From: Lutjanus erythropterus
Taxonomy: Eukaryota; Chordata; Actinopteri; Lutjaniformes; Lutjanidae
Direction of reading: 5' to 3'
Length of the DNA: 64,000 bases
NCBI GenBank assembly: GCA_020091685.1
Contig: CM034592.1
Span: 38,594,705 to 38,658,704 of the forward strand
Positions 30,909 to 43,090 of this stretch are shown here, one piece after another (within the stretch, counting starts at the first letter, position 1; each line of letters starts with the position of its first letter). The notes under the pieces were generated by a model, which ran no database searches, was not told the DNA's origin, and was given only the letters and a program-made list of their open reading frames with translations. The translations under genes were made by a program, and so were the position numbers.

Positions 30909-31912
30909 TCCTTGGAAACATTTCAAAACTTCTGATAAATTAATGAATTATTAATGAAATATATATTGACTTTCATCTGTTTTGACGCCGACAACCTAAT
31001 AGTCTATTTTAAACGTGTTCTGCTTCATTCATTATATTTCTAACTCTTTCCTCCACTGTCTGAGCTGCTGTTTTCGCTGTCTGAATCACTGTTTTGCCCA
31101 TCTGACCTCCAGGCTACTGCAGCACGACTTCACCCTGAGCTACTTTGTCCCTATTACTCTACGTGCACGCTGCTTGATATGCAAATTGCAAAATTCAAAC
31201 AAATGAGGATGACTGTACTCAACACTGAAAACGTACTGTGTCAAAGTCCGTATAACTTATATGCATGAAGCGCAAGCTGTGTGGCAGCATGTAACTAAGT
31301 GGCTGCATATGTGAGTTATGGATGTTAAATGTGGGGGTGATGGTAATTGCTGAGTGGAAGTTGTCAGCGGTCATCAGTAACTCTCGCAGTAGTGTGCAGC
31401 TAATACGTGGTGATGGTGTGCGTGTGTGCGTGGGTAACTTTGTTTGCCACAGACCCCCCAGGCAATTTGTGCACTTGTCAATGTGCTATCGGTCAACACG
31501 CTGCTTACAAGAAAGCCACTGTGCTACTTATGATGTGAGAGATCTGTTAAAATCTCAAAACAATAAACATGCCACCACGAGGCTGACTGGTTACCAGTGC
31601 TGGAAAAGTAATTAAGTAAATTTAATCACATACTTGTACTTGATTAAATTTACTTTTCATATTTTCATTTTTGTTACTTTATACTATACTACTTCAGTGC
31701 ATTTCAGAGGGATATATTGGGGCTTTTACTCTTCTACATTTGATGAATGTAGTTACTAGTTGCTTTACAGATTAAAATTATCAATACAAAACATTACCAA
31801 CAAATTAAACGTGATATATTATTGTATAATAAGATACACAGCAGAATATAAAGAAACCAAAATTAGCCCCACACTTACCAGCTGCAACATTAAAGTGACA
31901 CATACATTAAAG
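30909..31912. other. Intronic spacer between two copies of the same MITE family
   Basis: Unique-looking AT-rich sequence. The block 31605-31760 ('GTGCTGGAAAAGTAATTAAG', 'TTACTTTTC...TTTTGTTACT') resembles another common fish repeat but I could not set its limits. Confidence 0.4.
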
Positions 31913-32297
31913 GAATAGTTTGGATAATTTGATGTGGGGTTGCATGAGATACTTATTCATGCTCAGTGTATTAAAACACCCCATGTGTGAATAAGAAGAG
32001 GGTACGGAAGCTAAGCGATGTACAGTACTGCAGAGGACAGGGTCAGCAGCAAAATGTATTTGAACCACCAGAAAGGTCCACCTTAAAAAAATCAATATTG
32101 AGTTTATTAAGGGTACACAAAGAACATTTAGAACATTGTCACCGTCTTTCCCGATGGGGAACCACCGTTACATGAGTCAAATATCGCTCTCTCCAAACCA
32201 AACAAACTCCACGGGCGAAATCAGTAACTGTACCTCACAGAACACGGGAGTGAATAGTTTGTTTGTTAATGTGTGACTTTGGTGAATCCGGACTATC
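31913..32297. mobile_element. Second copy of the 30401 hAT MITE family
   Basis: The left end reads GAATAGTTTGGATAATTTGA after CATTAAAG. The right end, inverted, reads GATAGTCCGGATTCACC. The interior shares GTGGGGTTGCATGAGATACT, GGAAGCTAAGCGATGTACAG and TCAGCAGCAAAATGTATTTG with the family. No clean target duplication is left. Confidence 0.65.
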
Positions 32298-32379
32298 CTT
32301 TTAAAACACCCAGGTCACACAATAACACAAACAAACAAACAAAAAAATAGAGGCGCTGCTAGACAAGCAACTCCCGCCT

Positions 32380-32590
32380 TCTGCAATGTAAAATTACTCC
32401 ACAGACTTTGATTGGGTTTGAGAGAGTGATACTCCTATCAGGAAAGCCTGTCTGATGGTTAGACAAAGTGGTTAAAATGTTATAAATATTATGCTGCTTA
32501 CCCCTTCCACAGCAATACAGTTTAGCTTCTGTGCTGGTTCTCCTCTCTGCCTGGCTACCTGCCCATTTACTGAGGGCAACAGGCACACTG
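32380..32590 (-). mobile_element. Fragment of the same hAT MITE family (reverse)
   Basis: Read on the minus strand it contains CAGAGAGGAGAACCAGCACA, AGAAGCTAAACTGTATTGCT and a GGGTAAGCAGCAT block, matching the left arm of the 30401 copy. It is cut at its outer end by the ATTT tract at 32592. Confidence 0.5.
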
Positions 32591-32591
32591 A

Positions 32592-32618
32592 TTATTTATT
32601 TATTTATTTATTTATTTA
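32592..32618 (+). repeat. (ATTT)n microsatellite
   Basis: Nearly seven ATTT repeats. It joins an inverted MITE fragment to the SINE-like repeat that follows and could be part of that repeat's terminus. Confidence 0.85.
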
Positions 32619-32830
32619 ACCTTTATTTAGTCAGGGTGGGTTCACTGAGAGCGAGGCTCTCTTTAGCAGGAACGCCCCGATCACATTCACACATTCACAC
32701 ATTCACACGTGGAAGCTGCCCAGTACAACCACAGTCTTATCTGCCAGCTCCACTGGAGCGGTCGGGGTTAAAGGACTTGTCCAAGGGCACCTCAGTCGTG
32801 GTAACGAGGGAGGGGAAAGGCCTTGTTTCT
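32619..32830 (+). mobile_element. SINE-like fish repeat
   Basis: Landmarks in order: AACCTTTATTTAGTCAGG, TCACTGAGAGCGAGGCTCTC, three ATTCACAC units at 32682-32708, CCACTGGAGCGGTCGGGG, AAGGGCACCTCAGTCGTGG and AACGAGGGAGGGG. I recognise this as a common short interspersed fish repeat. The class is not certain from sequence alone. Confidence 0.6.
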
Positions 32831-34849
32831 GAAACGGGATACATAATGAATACCTATGAATAGTAATATTTATATACTTGAAAGTTTGAATGCAAGACTT
32901 AACAGAGTATTTCTACACTTTAGTTTTGCGTCTTTAGATCTGAGTACCTACTTTTTGTTTTATTATTTTAATAATTTATTTGACAGGGATGATAAATATA
33001 GGAGTTGTTACATTTAACTTTAAAAAATGCAATATGCAATATGTGGACCTTCTAGCCATAGTTAATTTGCAGTCCTTGTCCCTTTTAGGTCTCTTCAACC
33101 ACTGCTGGGTACCAGCTTGTTAAAGGAAATTCTAGAGAAATAGAGAGAAATATTTTGTTTTTCCCCTATTATCGAACTAATGATGCAGTTAAGTCCGCCG
33201 AATCTATGTCGGACAACGTTTTTGCCATTTCCTTCTTTATATCACAGATGGGTTTTGGCTCACAAGGGCACACAAGTTGGAAAACAGATGGTCTTAGAAG
33301 ACATCAGGGCCACTGTGGACATAACGAGACTGCATATGTTTGCAGCTTCACAGTTCTCCCCCCCCCCTTCCCCTTTTTTATTCCTTATCCTCCAGATTAC
33401 TGGAGCCACCATCTGCATCTGCTGGTTGATGGATATATGGGGAGTGTTATTCAAGGCATAAATCATAAAGCAGGTCGTGAGCACACAACAGAATGCTGAA
33501 TTTGGCAGAATGCTAAAACAGACAAAAGGTTTTTGTTTTCTTCGTAAATTTTTACGAGTGAGTTTATTAAGATAAAGCATGTTCTGCCTTCACGCTGCGA
33601 GAAAATTTATCACTTAAACCGTCCTCTGACAGAAATTGGTTGAGAGCAGAAATTCACGCAGGTATTAACTGTGCAAGACAAATCTAAAAGGTTAAAGAAA
33701 GATCCCAGCGAGTGATTGATTTCACGTACAAAGACATCGGATTTCACACAGTTAACTGCTTTCTGTGTGGTTAAAAGCGTTTTAGAAATTTTGTTGAATG
33801 TCCTTTCATACATGTCCTGATATATTTATCAAGGTGATGAAGTGTTAAGATGTCTTATGAGGGATTAATGATCATAGTTTAGCCAAATTTCCCCATGCTT
33901 CATGCAAATCCACAAAATATGAATTCGGGTTGGGTCGAACATTCATCTGTCTGTACAACATAGGGCTCATTTCATGCTTAAATACAAATTTCTAATCCTT
34001 AATGTGGCATGGGCCCTTTTTCCATTTTTAATAAGACATGCTTGAGTTAAATTGAGGAAGCAGACAGTGGCTCATATTATTTACTCCTAATGCTTGTTTC
34101 CAGGGTGACTTTGTCTCCTCATTCAACTGAGCTAAGTACGGAGGAACAAAAAATTCTAATTTAATATTAAATCCTTCTATTTTTCTCATTTACTCCACAC
34201 GAGTAATCTCATGTTCCACGGCTTTATCTTTTTGTCTTGATGTGTCTACAGTACAGACAGGATTTTTGACGGTAGTGTGATACCTTTATTGTACTCACAC
34301 TCTAAATTCACATCCAAACTTAAACACAACACTCAGGGGCCACGATGCCACAACATTGATTAAGAATCAAAACACTGCTAATATTGTTTCATTCCAAACA
34401 TCTGTTGTATCGCCTCCAGTGATTCATGCTGATTTATGATATTTCAAACAACAAATCTTTAATCAAACTAAAACATTCTTTTATTTCTAGTCAGGGGATG
34501 AGCTACTTTTTACATTTGATGATTTTATTTCAAAATAAAAGTGTGTTTGTTTTAAATAAAAGTTACTATGTATACCACAGATTGTTGTTTACCCATGGAA
34601 ATTAAAACAAGTTATCTGATTATGTTATATATTAACAATGACCCATCAAATAAGTAAGTCCTATGCCACAACTCATCCCAAGGTGGGGGTAAAAAGATCA
34701 TGGATGCATGGTCCAGTTGTCAGGAATATAAATGTGATACATGCTTGCAAACTCAAATGCAAGTTAGCTGCATTTTAAAGGGAGTTAGTCCATGAAACTA
34801 GCCTGCATTTTTCTTGATGTAGCTGGCAGGTTTAAACTCCATGTTATTA
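32831..34849. other. Intronic sequence, nothing recognised
   Basis: A pure C run (about ten) lies near 33358-33367. Several overlapping short frames at 33155-33580 exist on both strands without domain content. Sequence just left of 34850 (about 34660-34700) resembles pogo-type element flank. Confidence 0.5.
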
Positions 34850-35047
34850 TCAAAAAATCTGATGAGTCGAACCTGTTCTGGGAACTTCTCTTTTACTTGT
34901 GTTGTTGATGTACCTCCTCAGTGTCATTCTGTCTGTCTTCTGGTCCTCTACCACAGACTGAACGGACCTCTCCTCTGACACTTGACTCGCTGCTCTCTTT
35001 AGATCATTCAAGGAGGCCTTTGTCTGTCTTTTGTGCTGCCTTGTCAT
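34850..35047 (-). pseudogene. Pogo/Tigger-type transposase N-terminal remnant
   Basis: The minus-strand frame begins MTRQHKRQTKASLNDLKRAA and continues SQVSEERSVQSVVED, then DRMTLRRYI. This is the helix-turn-helix (psq/CENP-B-like) DNA-binding start of fish pogo/Tigger transposases, with the usual basic N-terminus and 'S-V..V...-..M.L.R' pattern. It stops after 65 codons (TGA), and no DDE catalytic domain follows downstream on that strand. It is a truncated dead copy. The basic start and correct first Met suggest the left part of the original gene is intact. Confidence 0.6.
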
Positions 35048-36420
35048 CTTGAGGTTACTCTGTAGGCCTTCCTTTGCAGCCTATTTGAACTTTTGGGTGT
35101 AAAGTGAGCCAGTGGACCCTGTCATCTGCCCAGAGCAAAGCAGTGCAAGGGTAGCACATGTGCTACTGTCAGTTCCTGACTGACACAGTTGTCATTTTCA
35201 CACCCAACGCCCACAGATTAACCACAATAACTACTTTACACCTTACTTTGCACCCAGATTATGCGCCATCTAAACAGCAAAAGTGGAGCTGTACACGTCC
35301 TAAATGCATTTGCACCATACACTTTACATACACTGTGTGCTATGGATCATCTGAATAGCGCCAATAGTCTCAAAATTTTGTCCCACAACCTCCACTTTGA
35401 CAAAACTATTTCATTCAGTGGCTCATGTTCATAGTTATGCATAAGTTTATTACCTTGTTTTATTGCTTAAATTAATATCTAATAATGTCCAAACTTATCT
35501 ATCTTAAATAACATGTACTGTTTTAGTCGCAAGATTAATTCATTTGGCACAACAAAAATCTTTATTTAGTAGAAAAAGACTGATGAAGACACAGAAGTGT
35601 TGAAATGTTGAATCTTCTCTTTGCACTATTAAAGCTGTAAATTGATCAGCTGTGCTCCAGTCCTTTTTGTGCCCTTGAAAAATCTTTTTCTCTTTGCTGT
35701 GATTTGCTTACTCATCTCTCCATATGCTTGAGGCCAAAGTGGATTGAATAACGTGAACTATATGTCCTTAATTTCGTCACGATTACTTTTGTTTATGATC
35801 GGCTCAATGCAGGGGTCGGCTCATTTTACTCACTGGCTCAACTTACCCCATTCTTCCCTAAATCCAAAAGGTCTTTCTTGGAGATACAAGCCTTCCACTT
35901 CACACATGCTGACCTGATGGTTCTCAAGTCAGGTGCTAATTAGCAACACTGGCTGTGAATGGAGGGCTGTCAGACCACAAAAAAAAAATCCCTGAGATTT
36001 TACACTGAACCAAATCCAAATAATGAAAATATTAGTAACAGGGGAAAGTTGGTTATTTACCCTTTTAGTAGCATTATCAAAATCCATTAGTTTACCTCAT
36101 CTCACTGTGACAGAGTTATTTTGAAATGAAATGTCATAGCAACCCTGTGTTTCATATGATACAGCTGCCTATTAGTTAGTGCGAGGATGTCATTAGGGAT
36201 CGTTAAACATCCTGCTATGCAAAACAACAGCACGCTGATTGGAGGAAAAGAAATCCAATCTTAATATTACCTCAACATAAACAAAAGGTCAAATGGGAGA
36301 GTAGTGCAGGAAATTACATATAATGTGTCTATTAGCAGGGACATCGTGCACTCACAGCAGAGGCCAATTATTTGTTGAAGTGCTATAAATACATCAACAT
36401 GTAACCCCCCCTGCCCAAAT
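35048..36420. other. Intronic sequence with repeat-like fragments
   Basis: The block 35575-35670 ('CTGATGAAGACACAGAAGTG', 'GCACTATTAAAGCTGTAAA') has the style of a fish retroelement 3' end. A fragment near 35825-35860 ('CAACTTACCCCATTCTTCCC') resembles pogo-family MITE sequence. Neither can be delimited. Confidence 0.4.
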
Positions 36421-36448
36421 ACACACACACACACACACACACACACTG
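36421..36448 (+). repeat. (AC)14 microsatellite
   Basis: 28 bases of uninterrupted AC dinucleotide. Confidence 0.95.
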
Positions 36449-36479
36449 GGATAAATCTCCCTCAAGCCATTTAAATTAA

Positions 36480-36780
36480 GAGTTGTTGCTCATATCAAAA
36501 TATTATTAGCAGTAATAATTAGAATATAAAATTATTCCCCCGTGGGAATGTTGACACCAGCTCTGTTGACATAAAAGGGCCTCCGATTTGATAACAGTCC
36601 GTTCTCCGAAGCAGCGCATTCGTTCTGGATTTCCCTGGTGTGGTGTCAAACAGGAAGCAGTGGCCTGACTCGGAGCTGCTCAGAGGGTGAGATTTCTGAC
36701 CCCATTAAGAGAAAGCAAATCTCATTTGGCTTGTTGCTAATGTGGACAGTTTACTAATACGACAGTCAGAGATTCAGTGT
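36480..36780. other. Repeat-free block, candidate conserved noncoding element
   Basis: No match to repeat families in the window, moderate GC and no shared frame. It contains CATATCAAAATATTATTAGC, AATTAGAATATAAAATTATT and a non-AT-rich core at 36540-36720. This is only a candidate; conservation was not tested. Confidence 0.25.
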
Positions 36781-38329
36781 CTTTCTCAAGAACACTAAAC
36801 CAGGTAACTTTAGTGGCTTCTGCTGCCTTAAAATCAATCAACGTCTCCTTGTCATCCACCATCACTTGGTTATGACTGCGCGAACTAAAGATTTAATTCT
36901 TTCCCTGTTTTATTTGAATATGTTTTGAGGCCTGAAGCGGTAAAAAATACTGAATAATTCACAAGGAACAAGCAAAATTTAGAACCTGGAAAACATATGT
37001 GTAATATTGTGTGTAGAGGGAGAGCAACTATTCGCATATCAAGCAGGAGCAAGGCCATCAGAAACAACGTCAAATAAAAAGGCAAGGCGATTTAAATATC
37101 TTCTCACTCCAAAGGGGAGGTTTTCACATCTTCACTCTCCAGGCTCTCACACCTCCACGTCTGAATCAAGAGTACGAGACAAAACACTTCCTCCGAGATA
37201 AAAAAAATAGTGGTAGTATCACGGTGACAATGACGGTGTAAATGTGTTCTAGTTCCTGACAGACATATTTGTTAAATTGTTGGTTTAATTAATACAACAG
37301 GTGTGTCTTTCCTAATTTGCTGTTATGTAATCTAACCTTTAAAGGAGTGATGTTACTCAGCTTCTGTCTGTGATTTTAAGATTTTGTCTTTGCTATTTCG
37401 TCTTATCTCTTGTCAGCCTATTGAGGTGTGTGATGTATGAATAAGGCTGTGGTTTCTGTGGTTCAAACACTCTGACCTGACGAAGATCCAAATGGGATCA
37501 AAATGTTGTCATTATTAACCCTTAGAGGAGACAACACAAAGTTTACTGTGGAGACAGTCAAGACAAGTTTGGACTTTGATTTTTCATGTCTCAATGAGAA
37601 CGCAAACTTTATTTTTGCAAAAACTCAGAAAAATAAGTTAACATTAATTTGACACGCTAATTATCAGGTTTACAGTGGATCACAGCGCCAGTTATTGAAT
37701 CTGAAGTTGTTTGAACCCAATGGTATGAAACATTTGGTATGATCATACTATATTAAGCCTGTAATCACATGGATTTACTCCCACTGTGGGCATTAATGGG
37801 TTAAACTTCTGTGGCATGGAGTTAAGTGTGCAGATGTTACCTTTTCAACACTCTGTTAGTCATCTCACAACCCATGGGATCTGTCTTGTGACTCCTCTGT
37901 GGTCATGAGAGCCACAGGGGTTCACACTGATATACAGGATCCTGAAGCAGCTTCTTCTCAGTTAAAAAGTGAAATAAAATTCTCCTTTGCTGCTTCGCCA
38001 CCACTGGTATTTCTAAATTTGGTTAACCCAGTAAATTAAATAACTGACAAATCAAGATATATCACATTGGTGCAAAAATCCACTAAAACCAATACTGTCA
38101 TAAAGAGGATCAGAAACATTGTTATATACGATACAGCAAAGTCTGTTGATGGTTAATATCCCACAGTCATCTTATAGCGTATGTGCATCATTGTACTTCC
38201 CAATCCGACAGTATTTGTCAGCATATTGTACTATATGTATTGATTTAGAAATACAGATGATGAATTTCAATTTTGAATTAGCTTGCTGAAGTTGCTCACC
38301 CGCATTAAACTGCTTTACTGTATATACTT
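36781..38329. other. Intronic sequence, nothing recognised
   Basis: AT-rich. A patch at 37470-37520 ('ACCTGACGAAGATCC...GGGATCAAAATGTTGTC') resembles a fish retroelement 3' end. No exon seen. Confidence 0.45.
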
Positions 38330-38700
38330 TTATTATCTATACTTTATTGTCCCCAAGTGACCTGGACTCAAAGCTAGACCTGTCGACATACAGCAGCAAG
38401 AGAGTACACACTAATACATAAATAAATACAATACAAATGGTTCATAAATACAAAAATACACGCCCCGAGGATTAAATCGGTCTGTGGGTCTGTGCAGCAG
38501 TTCAGCCTGTATAACCTCTGCTTACTTTAGGCTGCTGTTAAAAATCCCAACTGATACCAGCACAAAGGAGTTCTTAAACTGATCCAGTTTACACCGCTGA
38601 GCTCTGTACTGTCCGCCTGACGGTAACAGCTCATAACGTGGGTACAGAACGTGGGATGGACCACAGAAGATTCTCTCTACCAGTTGAAGTGCACACTCAT
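38330..38700. repeat. Degenerate interspersed repeat of retroelement style
   Basis: Contains ACTTTATTGTCCCCAAGTG near its left end, then CCAGCACAAAGGAGTTCTTA and CTGATCCAGTTTACACC, CGCCTGACGGTAACAGCTCA. I recognise these as landmarks of an abundant fish repeat. No reverse-transcriptase frame is present here. Confidence 0.45.
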
Positions 38701-38964
38701 GAGAGAAAGACTGAACATTATGATGATCTTTCTGACCAACTTGCTTTCATTGCCAACGTGTCGAATGCCAACATGTTTTCACCACACCGCGGCGACTCAT
38801 ACAGATGTGCACGTCACATGACATACATAACTTAACATATATATTTCAACCCTAAACATAGTCTCATTCTAAACAGCTGCTAACAGGTACATTGTACATC
38901 AGTATGAGATACAAAACAGTGTTAGTAGTTGAAAAGCTGGGATGAGATTGAGATGAGTTGCATG

Positions 38965-39611
38965 TAGGCTTGGATCGTATAAAGGTATTACAGTATACCA
39001 GGGTATTAAGAAATCCAGCTGGTATCCAAATCCAGATGTTCTTCTTTCTCTTAAACTGATAGGGAGATGATGTATTATAGTGAGCAGTTTCCTCCAGCAG
39101 AGGTCAGTCTCTGCACTGAAGCAGAGCTGAGTTGACAAACATGACATCTGGGAGATAAAGTTACATACTAAATAGCAAAAAAGAAGAAAATCTCTCTGCC
39201 CTGGAAGTATTTGGGGTTTTATACCAGTTATGAAGGTAAACACTGCAGACTACCGACTAGTCAGAGCATAGAGGGTCCATGTAGCGTAGTGTGATGCCTG
39301 TGCAACTTTAGTGAGCGACTGGCAAACGAATTATGGTGGCAGAGAGCGACGGTGAAGCAGTGAAGTTCTCTGTCATGACATCATATGTACAGTGACAGTG
39401 CTTTAAATGTATAGTTTAGGTTTGAGTTTTTAAGTATATAAAAGCTGCAGCTTAGCAACACCAAAGCAGAGCTCCTGTGTGTGTTGTTTCCCAGCCCTGG
39501 AACATTGTCGCTATGACGATCAGCTCCGTCTGTGGAGTCAAGTTGAGCCATTAAGTTTTACACAAATACTACAGACTGAAGGTATGAAAAAATAGATACC
39601 ACACAAGCCCA
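38965..39611. mobile_element. 647-bp non-autonomous hAT element
   Basis: The left end reads TAGGCTTGGATCGTATAAAG and the right end, inverted, TGGGCTTGTGTGGTATCTAT. These are hAT-type termini (TAGGCTTG-like). Flanking octamers are GTTGCATG (38957-38964) and GTTGGATG (39612-39619), a 7/8 target duplication. The interior has no transposase frame but contains a TATA-box-like TATATAAAAG at 39435-39444. Confidence 0.75.
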
Positions 39612-39619
39612 GTTGGATG

Positions 39620-42404
39620 GTCACAGCATGTTATATCATCACAGTCATGACAGTCTAAACCAAATGCAATAACTTGATGATACAGAAAGACTCCCATACC
39701 ATGCAGTCATTCCTTATCTGGATAGACTCTCAAAGCAGCCTGGTTTTAATTCATACTAACATCTGTGACATACTGAGACTGAAACGGGTCCACCTTATTT
39801 CTGACTTCGTTTTGGGCCAGGTGGCCACACGCACACACACACCTCTTGCCATGATCAGCTAGTGAGATGACCTGGCTCGTGATGTGGGCCACTCATGGGA
39901 CGATAAGAGCATGGGAAATGATGCCCCTGGGTGCCAGAAGTGTATGTCATTGGCTTGCATCATTCTTGTTGCTGAGGTGGACATGGAAGCCAGACCCAGT
40001 GCGCCCCTCACTGTGAGGCGTCCGGACAAAACGACTAATCAGACACGACTTGGGAGACGAGCTGCCCATTTGATCTCTGTCCTTTTCCTCCTGGGCACAT
40101 TCTCCTCACAATGAGCCATCAGCTGGCCCTAATGATGAGCACCCGATGCATCTCAGCTCGGCAGCACTGCACAAAGCACTTTGTAAGGTAGAGTACTCCT
40201 CACAAGCTCACACCCTTCAAGCTTTTGTACTCGCTGCCCACTCCTGTGTCTACTGAAATCTGCAGTCCAAGGAGGTGCATTCATTAGCGCAGTTCATCTG
40301 AAAGGGAACCGGTCTTTAGAGTCACCAAAGACAATGGTTTCCAATTAGAGAATAGAAGCTTGGGAAAAACAATGTGAGCATGTCAAAGCATAAATGTTTA
40401 CTTGCTTGTAGCAATGAAACAAGAAACCACAGCCTTGCCACGCAAAAGGGAAAAGAGTGCTGGTGCCAATGAGACCTTGTTATCATCTGGGGACTAAAGC
40501 AATAGAAAGCATGTTTAAAGGAGGTTTTGGTCATCTGGTGAGGGCTGAGGGGATTTCAAGGCTGTGTGATGAAGCAACACTGGCTAATGAAGCAGCAGAC
40601 AATAATAACACGAACAAACACGACAAGGAGGGAGCCGGGCGCAGCGGCAGAAAAAGAATCCATCTCCTCTTTCTTTCCCTCCCCACCCCCCTTCCACAAA
40701 TCTCCTCTCATTAGTTTGTTTCCTTGTGTTGTGCACATCGCTTCAAGTCTGCTGCAAGCAAGAGCTGTCAAATGCATGTGAGAAAAAAAAGCTATTGTTT
40801 CCTTACTGAGAGAGGCCTTGGGAAAATATTTTAGTGTACAGTGAAATCACAGACTGCTGCTGCAAAAAACCTATACAAGGCACCGGGGGGAAACAAAACT
40901 AAGAAGTATTTTTCTCTTAACGCACCGGGGTTAGGAGCTGCGGTCCTGCAAGTGCAACTGATGTATGTTTCTGTTGTGGAGGTCAGTGTTAATTGTGTGA
41001 TGGAGGTACTTAGTGTCGCTTTAAATGAGCGGCTAAAAGCACTTTAGTTCCCTGTGGTAGTTGAGTGGTGCAGAAACATGTAATGAAAAAGCTACCAAAG
41101 GTCTCTGCCCTTGTGATACATTGAACCTTGTGCATGCATGCCAAGATATCTGCAAGTACAAGACTTTGACTTGTGAATTAGTCAAGTATAAGAAAAGAAT
41201 CACCTTGAATTACAATGACTCTTTTGACATGTAACATTCTTTCATACAGTGAACTTGATGAGAAAATAATGACTTTTGCCGGCAGCCCATATAGCTGAAG
41301 TTAATAAAAAAAAAAAAAAAAAAAGCATAAAGGGAAGGAAAGACTTTCAATGGCATGGCTCTTTGTAGCATTACAGATTTCTGACCTTTGTCAGCAGAGG
41401 GAGAAATGTTTTGCCATGAAAGCAAAGAAAATAAATCTTCCCCTATAGTGTGGGTTTGTGTAATAGAGGCCCTGTGTTTTTGCCAACCACACAAGTATTT
41501 AGGTTTGATGAGCAAATCTGAAACAAAGAAAGCGCTGCGGGATATCAGCGTGTGAAAGTGCCCACACAGTTACCTAGTTTCACTGAGCAGGGCAGCTCAT
41601 TTCACTTAGCACACTATTCTACATATGCATATCATGGACTGCAGGGACCAAACTGTCATGTCAACACATTTTCCGAGCACAGAAATGTTTCAGTCAAAAG
41701 CCAGACTGCTGAGGAGACTTGCGGAGGCGGGTAGGGAGGGTGGGGGAGTTGAGTCTGCGTTTAAGCCACACTGATGGATCCAATCAGATGTTTTTATCTT
41801 TTAAAAAGTGTCCCGGTGGAGATGTTTGCAAAGGACTGCTGGCGTCAGAGCACTCTATCAATGCATCACAGCTGCTTTACAATTCAGTTTATCTCTCTGT
41901 CACTGTTCTCAACTCAATTTATCAGGGAGTTCGTTTGAGCTGTACATCCAGTGCATGTTTCTGATACTGGGAGGAAAAAGGCTTGCCTCAGAGATATCTT
42001 AACAGCTTTCAAAAGATGCATAAAGAAGCCCTGTGACAGATTTATCTAATGCCATAAATTCCAACTGGTTTTTATGTATCCTTGCCTTTTATGTGGCCAT
42101 TTGAACGGTGTAATTGAACCAGTAAACAACAAGACATTTTAAATACCTGATCGACGCTGGCAAGACACTCCACTGCATGTGAATCAAGTTGTCACGAGGT
42201 AATTTTAAATCAACATGATGCATTTATTTGGCTGACTTGAGTAAAGACGTGATGTACACTTTAGATGTGCAAATTTTCTGACAAATCATACTGTGAATGG
42301 CCATTAACTCTGTTATTTTGTAAAAGTAAAACTATGCAAAAAAACCCAAAACATCCTAAATTGCACAGTTTGTCTACTTACAGCACAAGAAAGACAGCAC
42401 AGTA
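39620..42404. other. Intronic sequence, nothing recognised
   Basis: Contains a 19-base A run at 41306-41324 and a short CA tract near 39829-39841. Open frames at 40566-40781 and 41552-41964 overlap others and carry no domain. Confidence 0.5.
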
Positions 42405-43090
42405 GGGTAGACTGGGGAGTGTTGTAACACCAGTGAGTTTGACCAATCAGAAAAAAACTGCGACGATGGTATCAATATGGTAGCCAATTCCTTTCTGAAC
42501 TCACGAGAAGTGGCATGTCTCTATTTTACAAGCAAAAGACTGCTTTTAAGAAAAAAACTTTTTCAAGATTATTTGATGCTTTGCATTCCAGCTAACTTCA
42601 AACCCGCCTGGTTGCGGTGGGGATACTTTATTCAAATGATGAGAATTTCTGCATTGTGCATGTGGAACACTTTGCAAAGTCAAAGGAAAAAGAAGTAATT
42701 GATCCCTTGTGTCCCGTTCACATGCAAGAATGGAGTCCACACACATACAGTCTCAGTTTAATACTGATGATGAATAGCATGTTAACCGGTAAAAAAGATG
42801 CAGGAGGAGAGTTTTATTCAGATAAACTCATTTTCAATGTTATCATTCACAGTTACGGCCATGAAAATAAAATTTTTGTCCACATGAGCCAGCAAAATCA
42901 ACAAAAGAGTTCCTTGTAGTAGTTTTTCACTTTATTCAGAAGTGTTTATTCTTTATTCTTCACAAAAGTTCTTCCATAAATTGGATAGTGTGGATCTTCA
43001 ATCAGCTAATTACTTTTCATTGTTACATCTGTCACCAGCTATGTTATAACTCACTCCAGTAATGGGGTAGATTGTAACAGCAGCACATTT
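42405..43090. mobile_element. Possible pogo-like element remnant
   Basis: It is bracketed by TAGACTGGGGAGTGTTGTAA (left) and TGGGGTAGATTGTAACAGC (right), phrases typical of fish pogo/Tigger element termini. The two phrases point the same way, so this is not a simple inverted-terminus element. The plus frame at 42617-42919 has no recognisable transposase motif. Confidence 0.3.

Noticed and set aside
34840..35160. Functional pogo transposase gene
   Set aside because: Only the N-terminal helix-turn-helix survives; the frame stops and no catalytic region follows.
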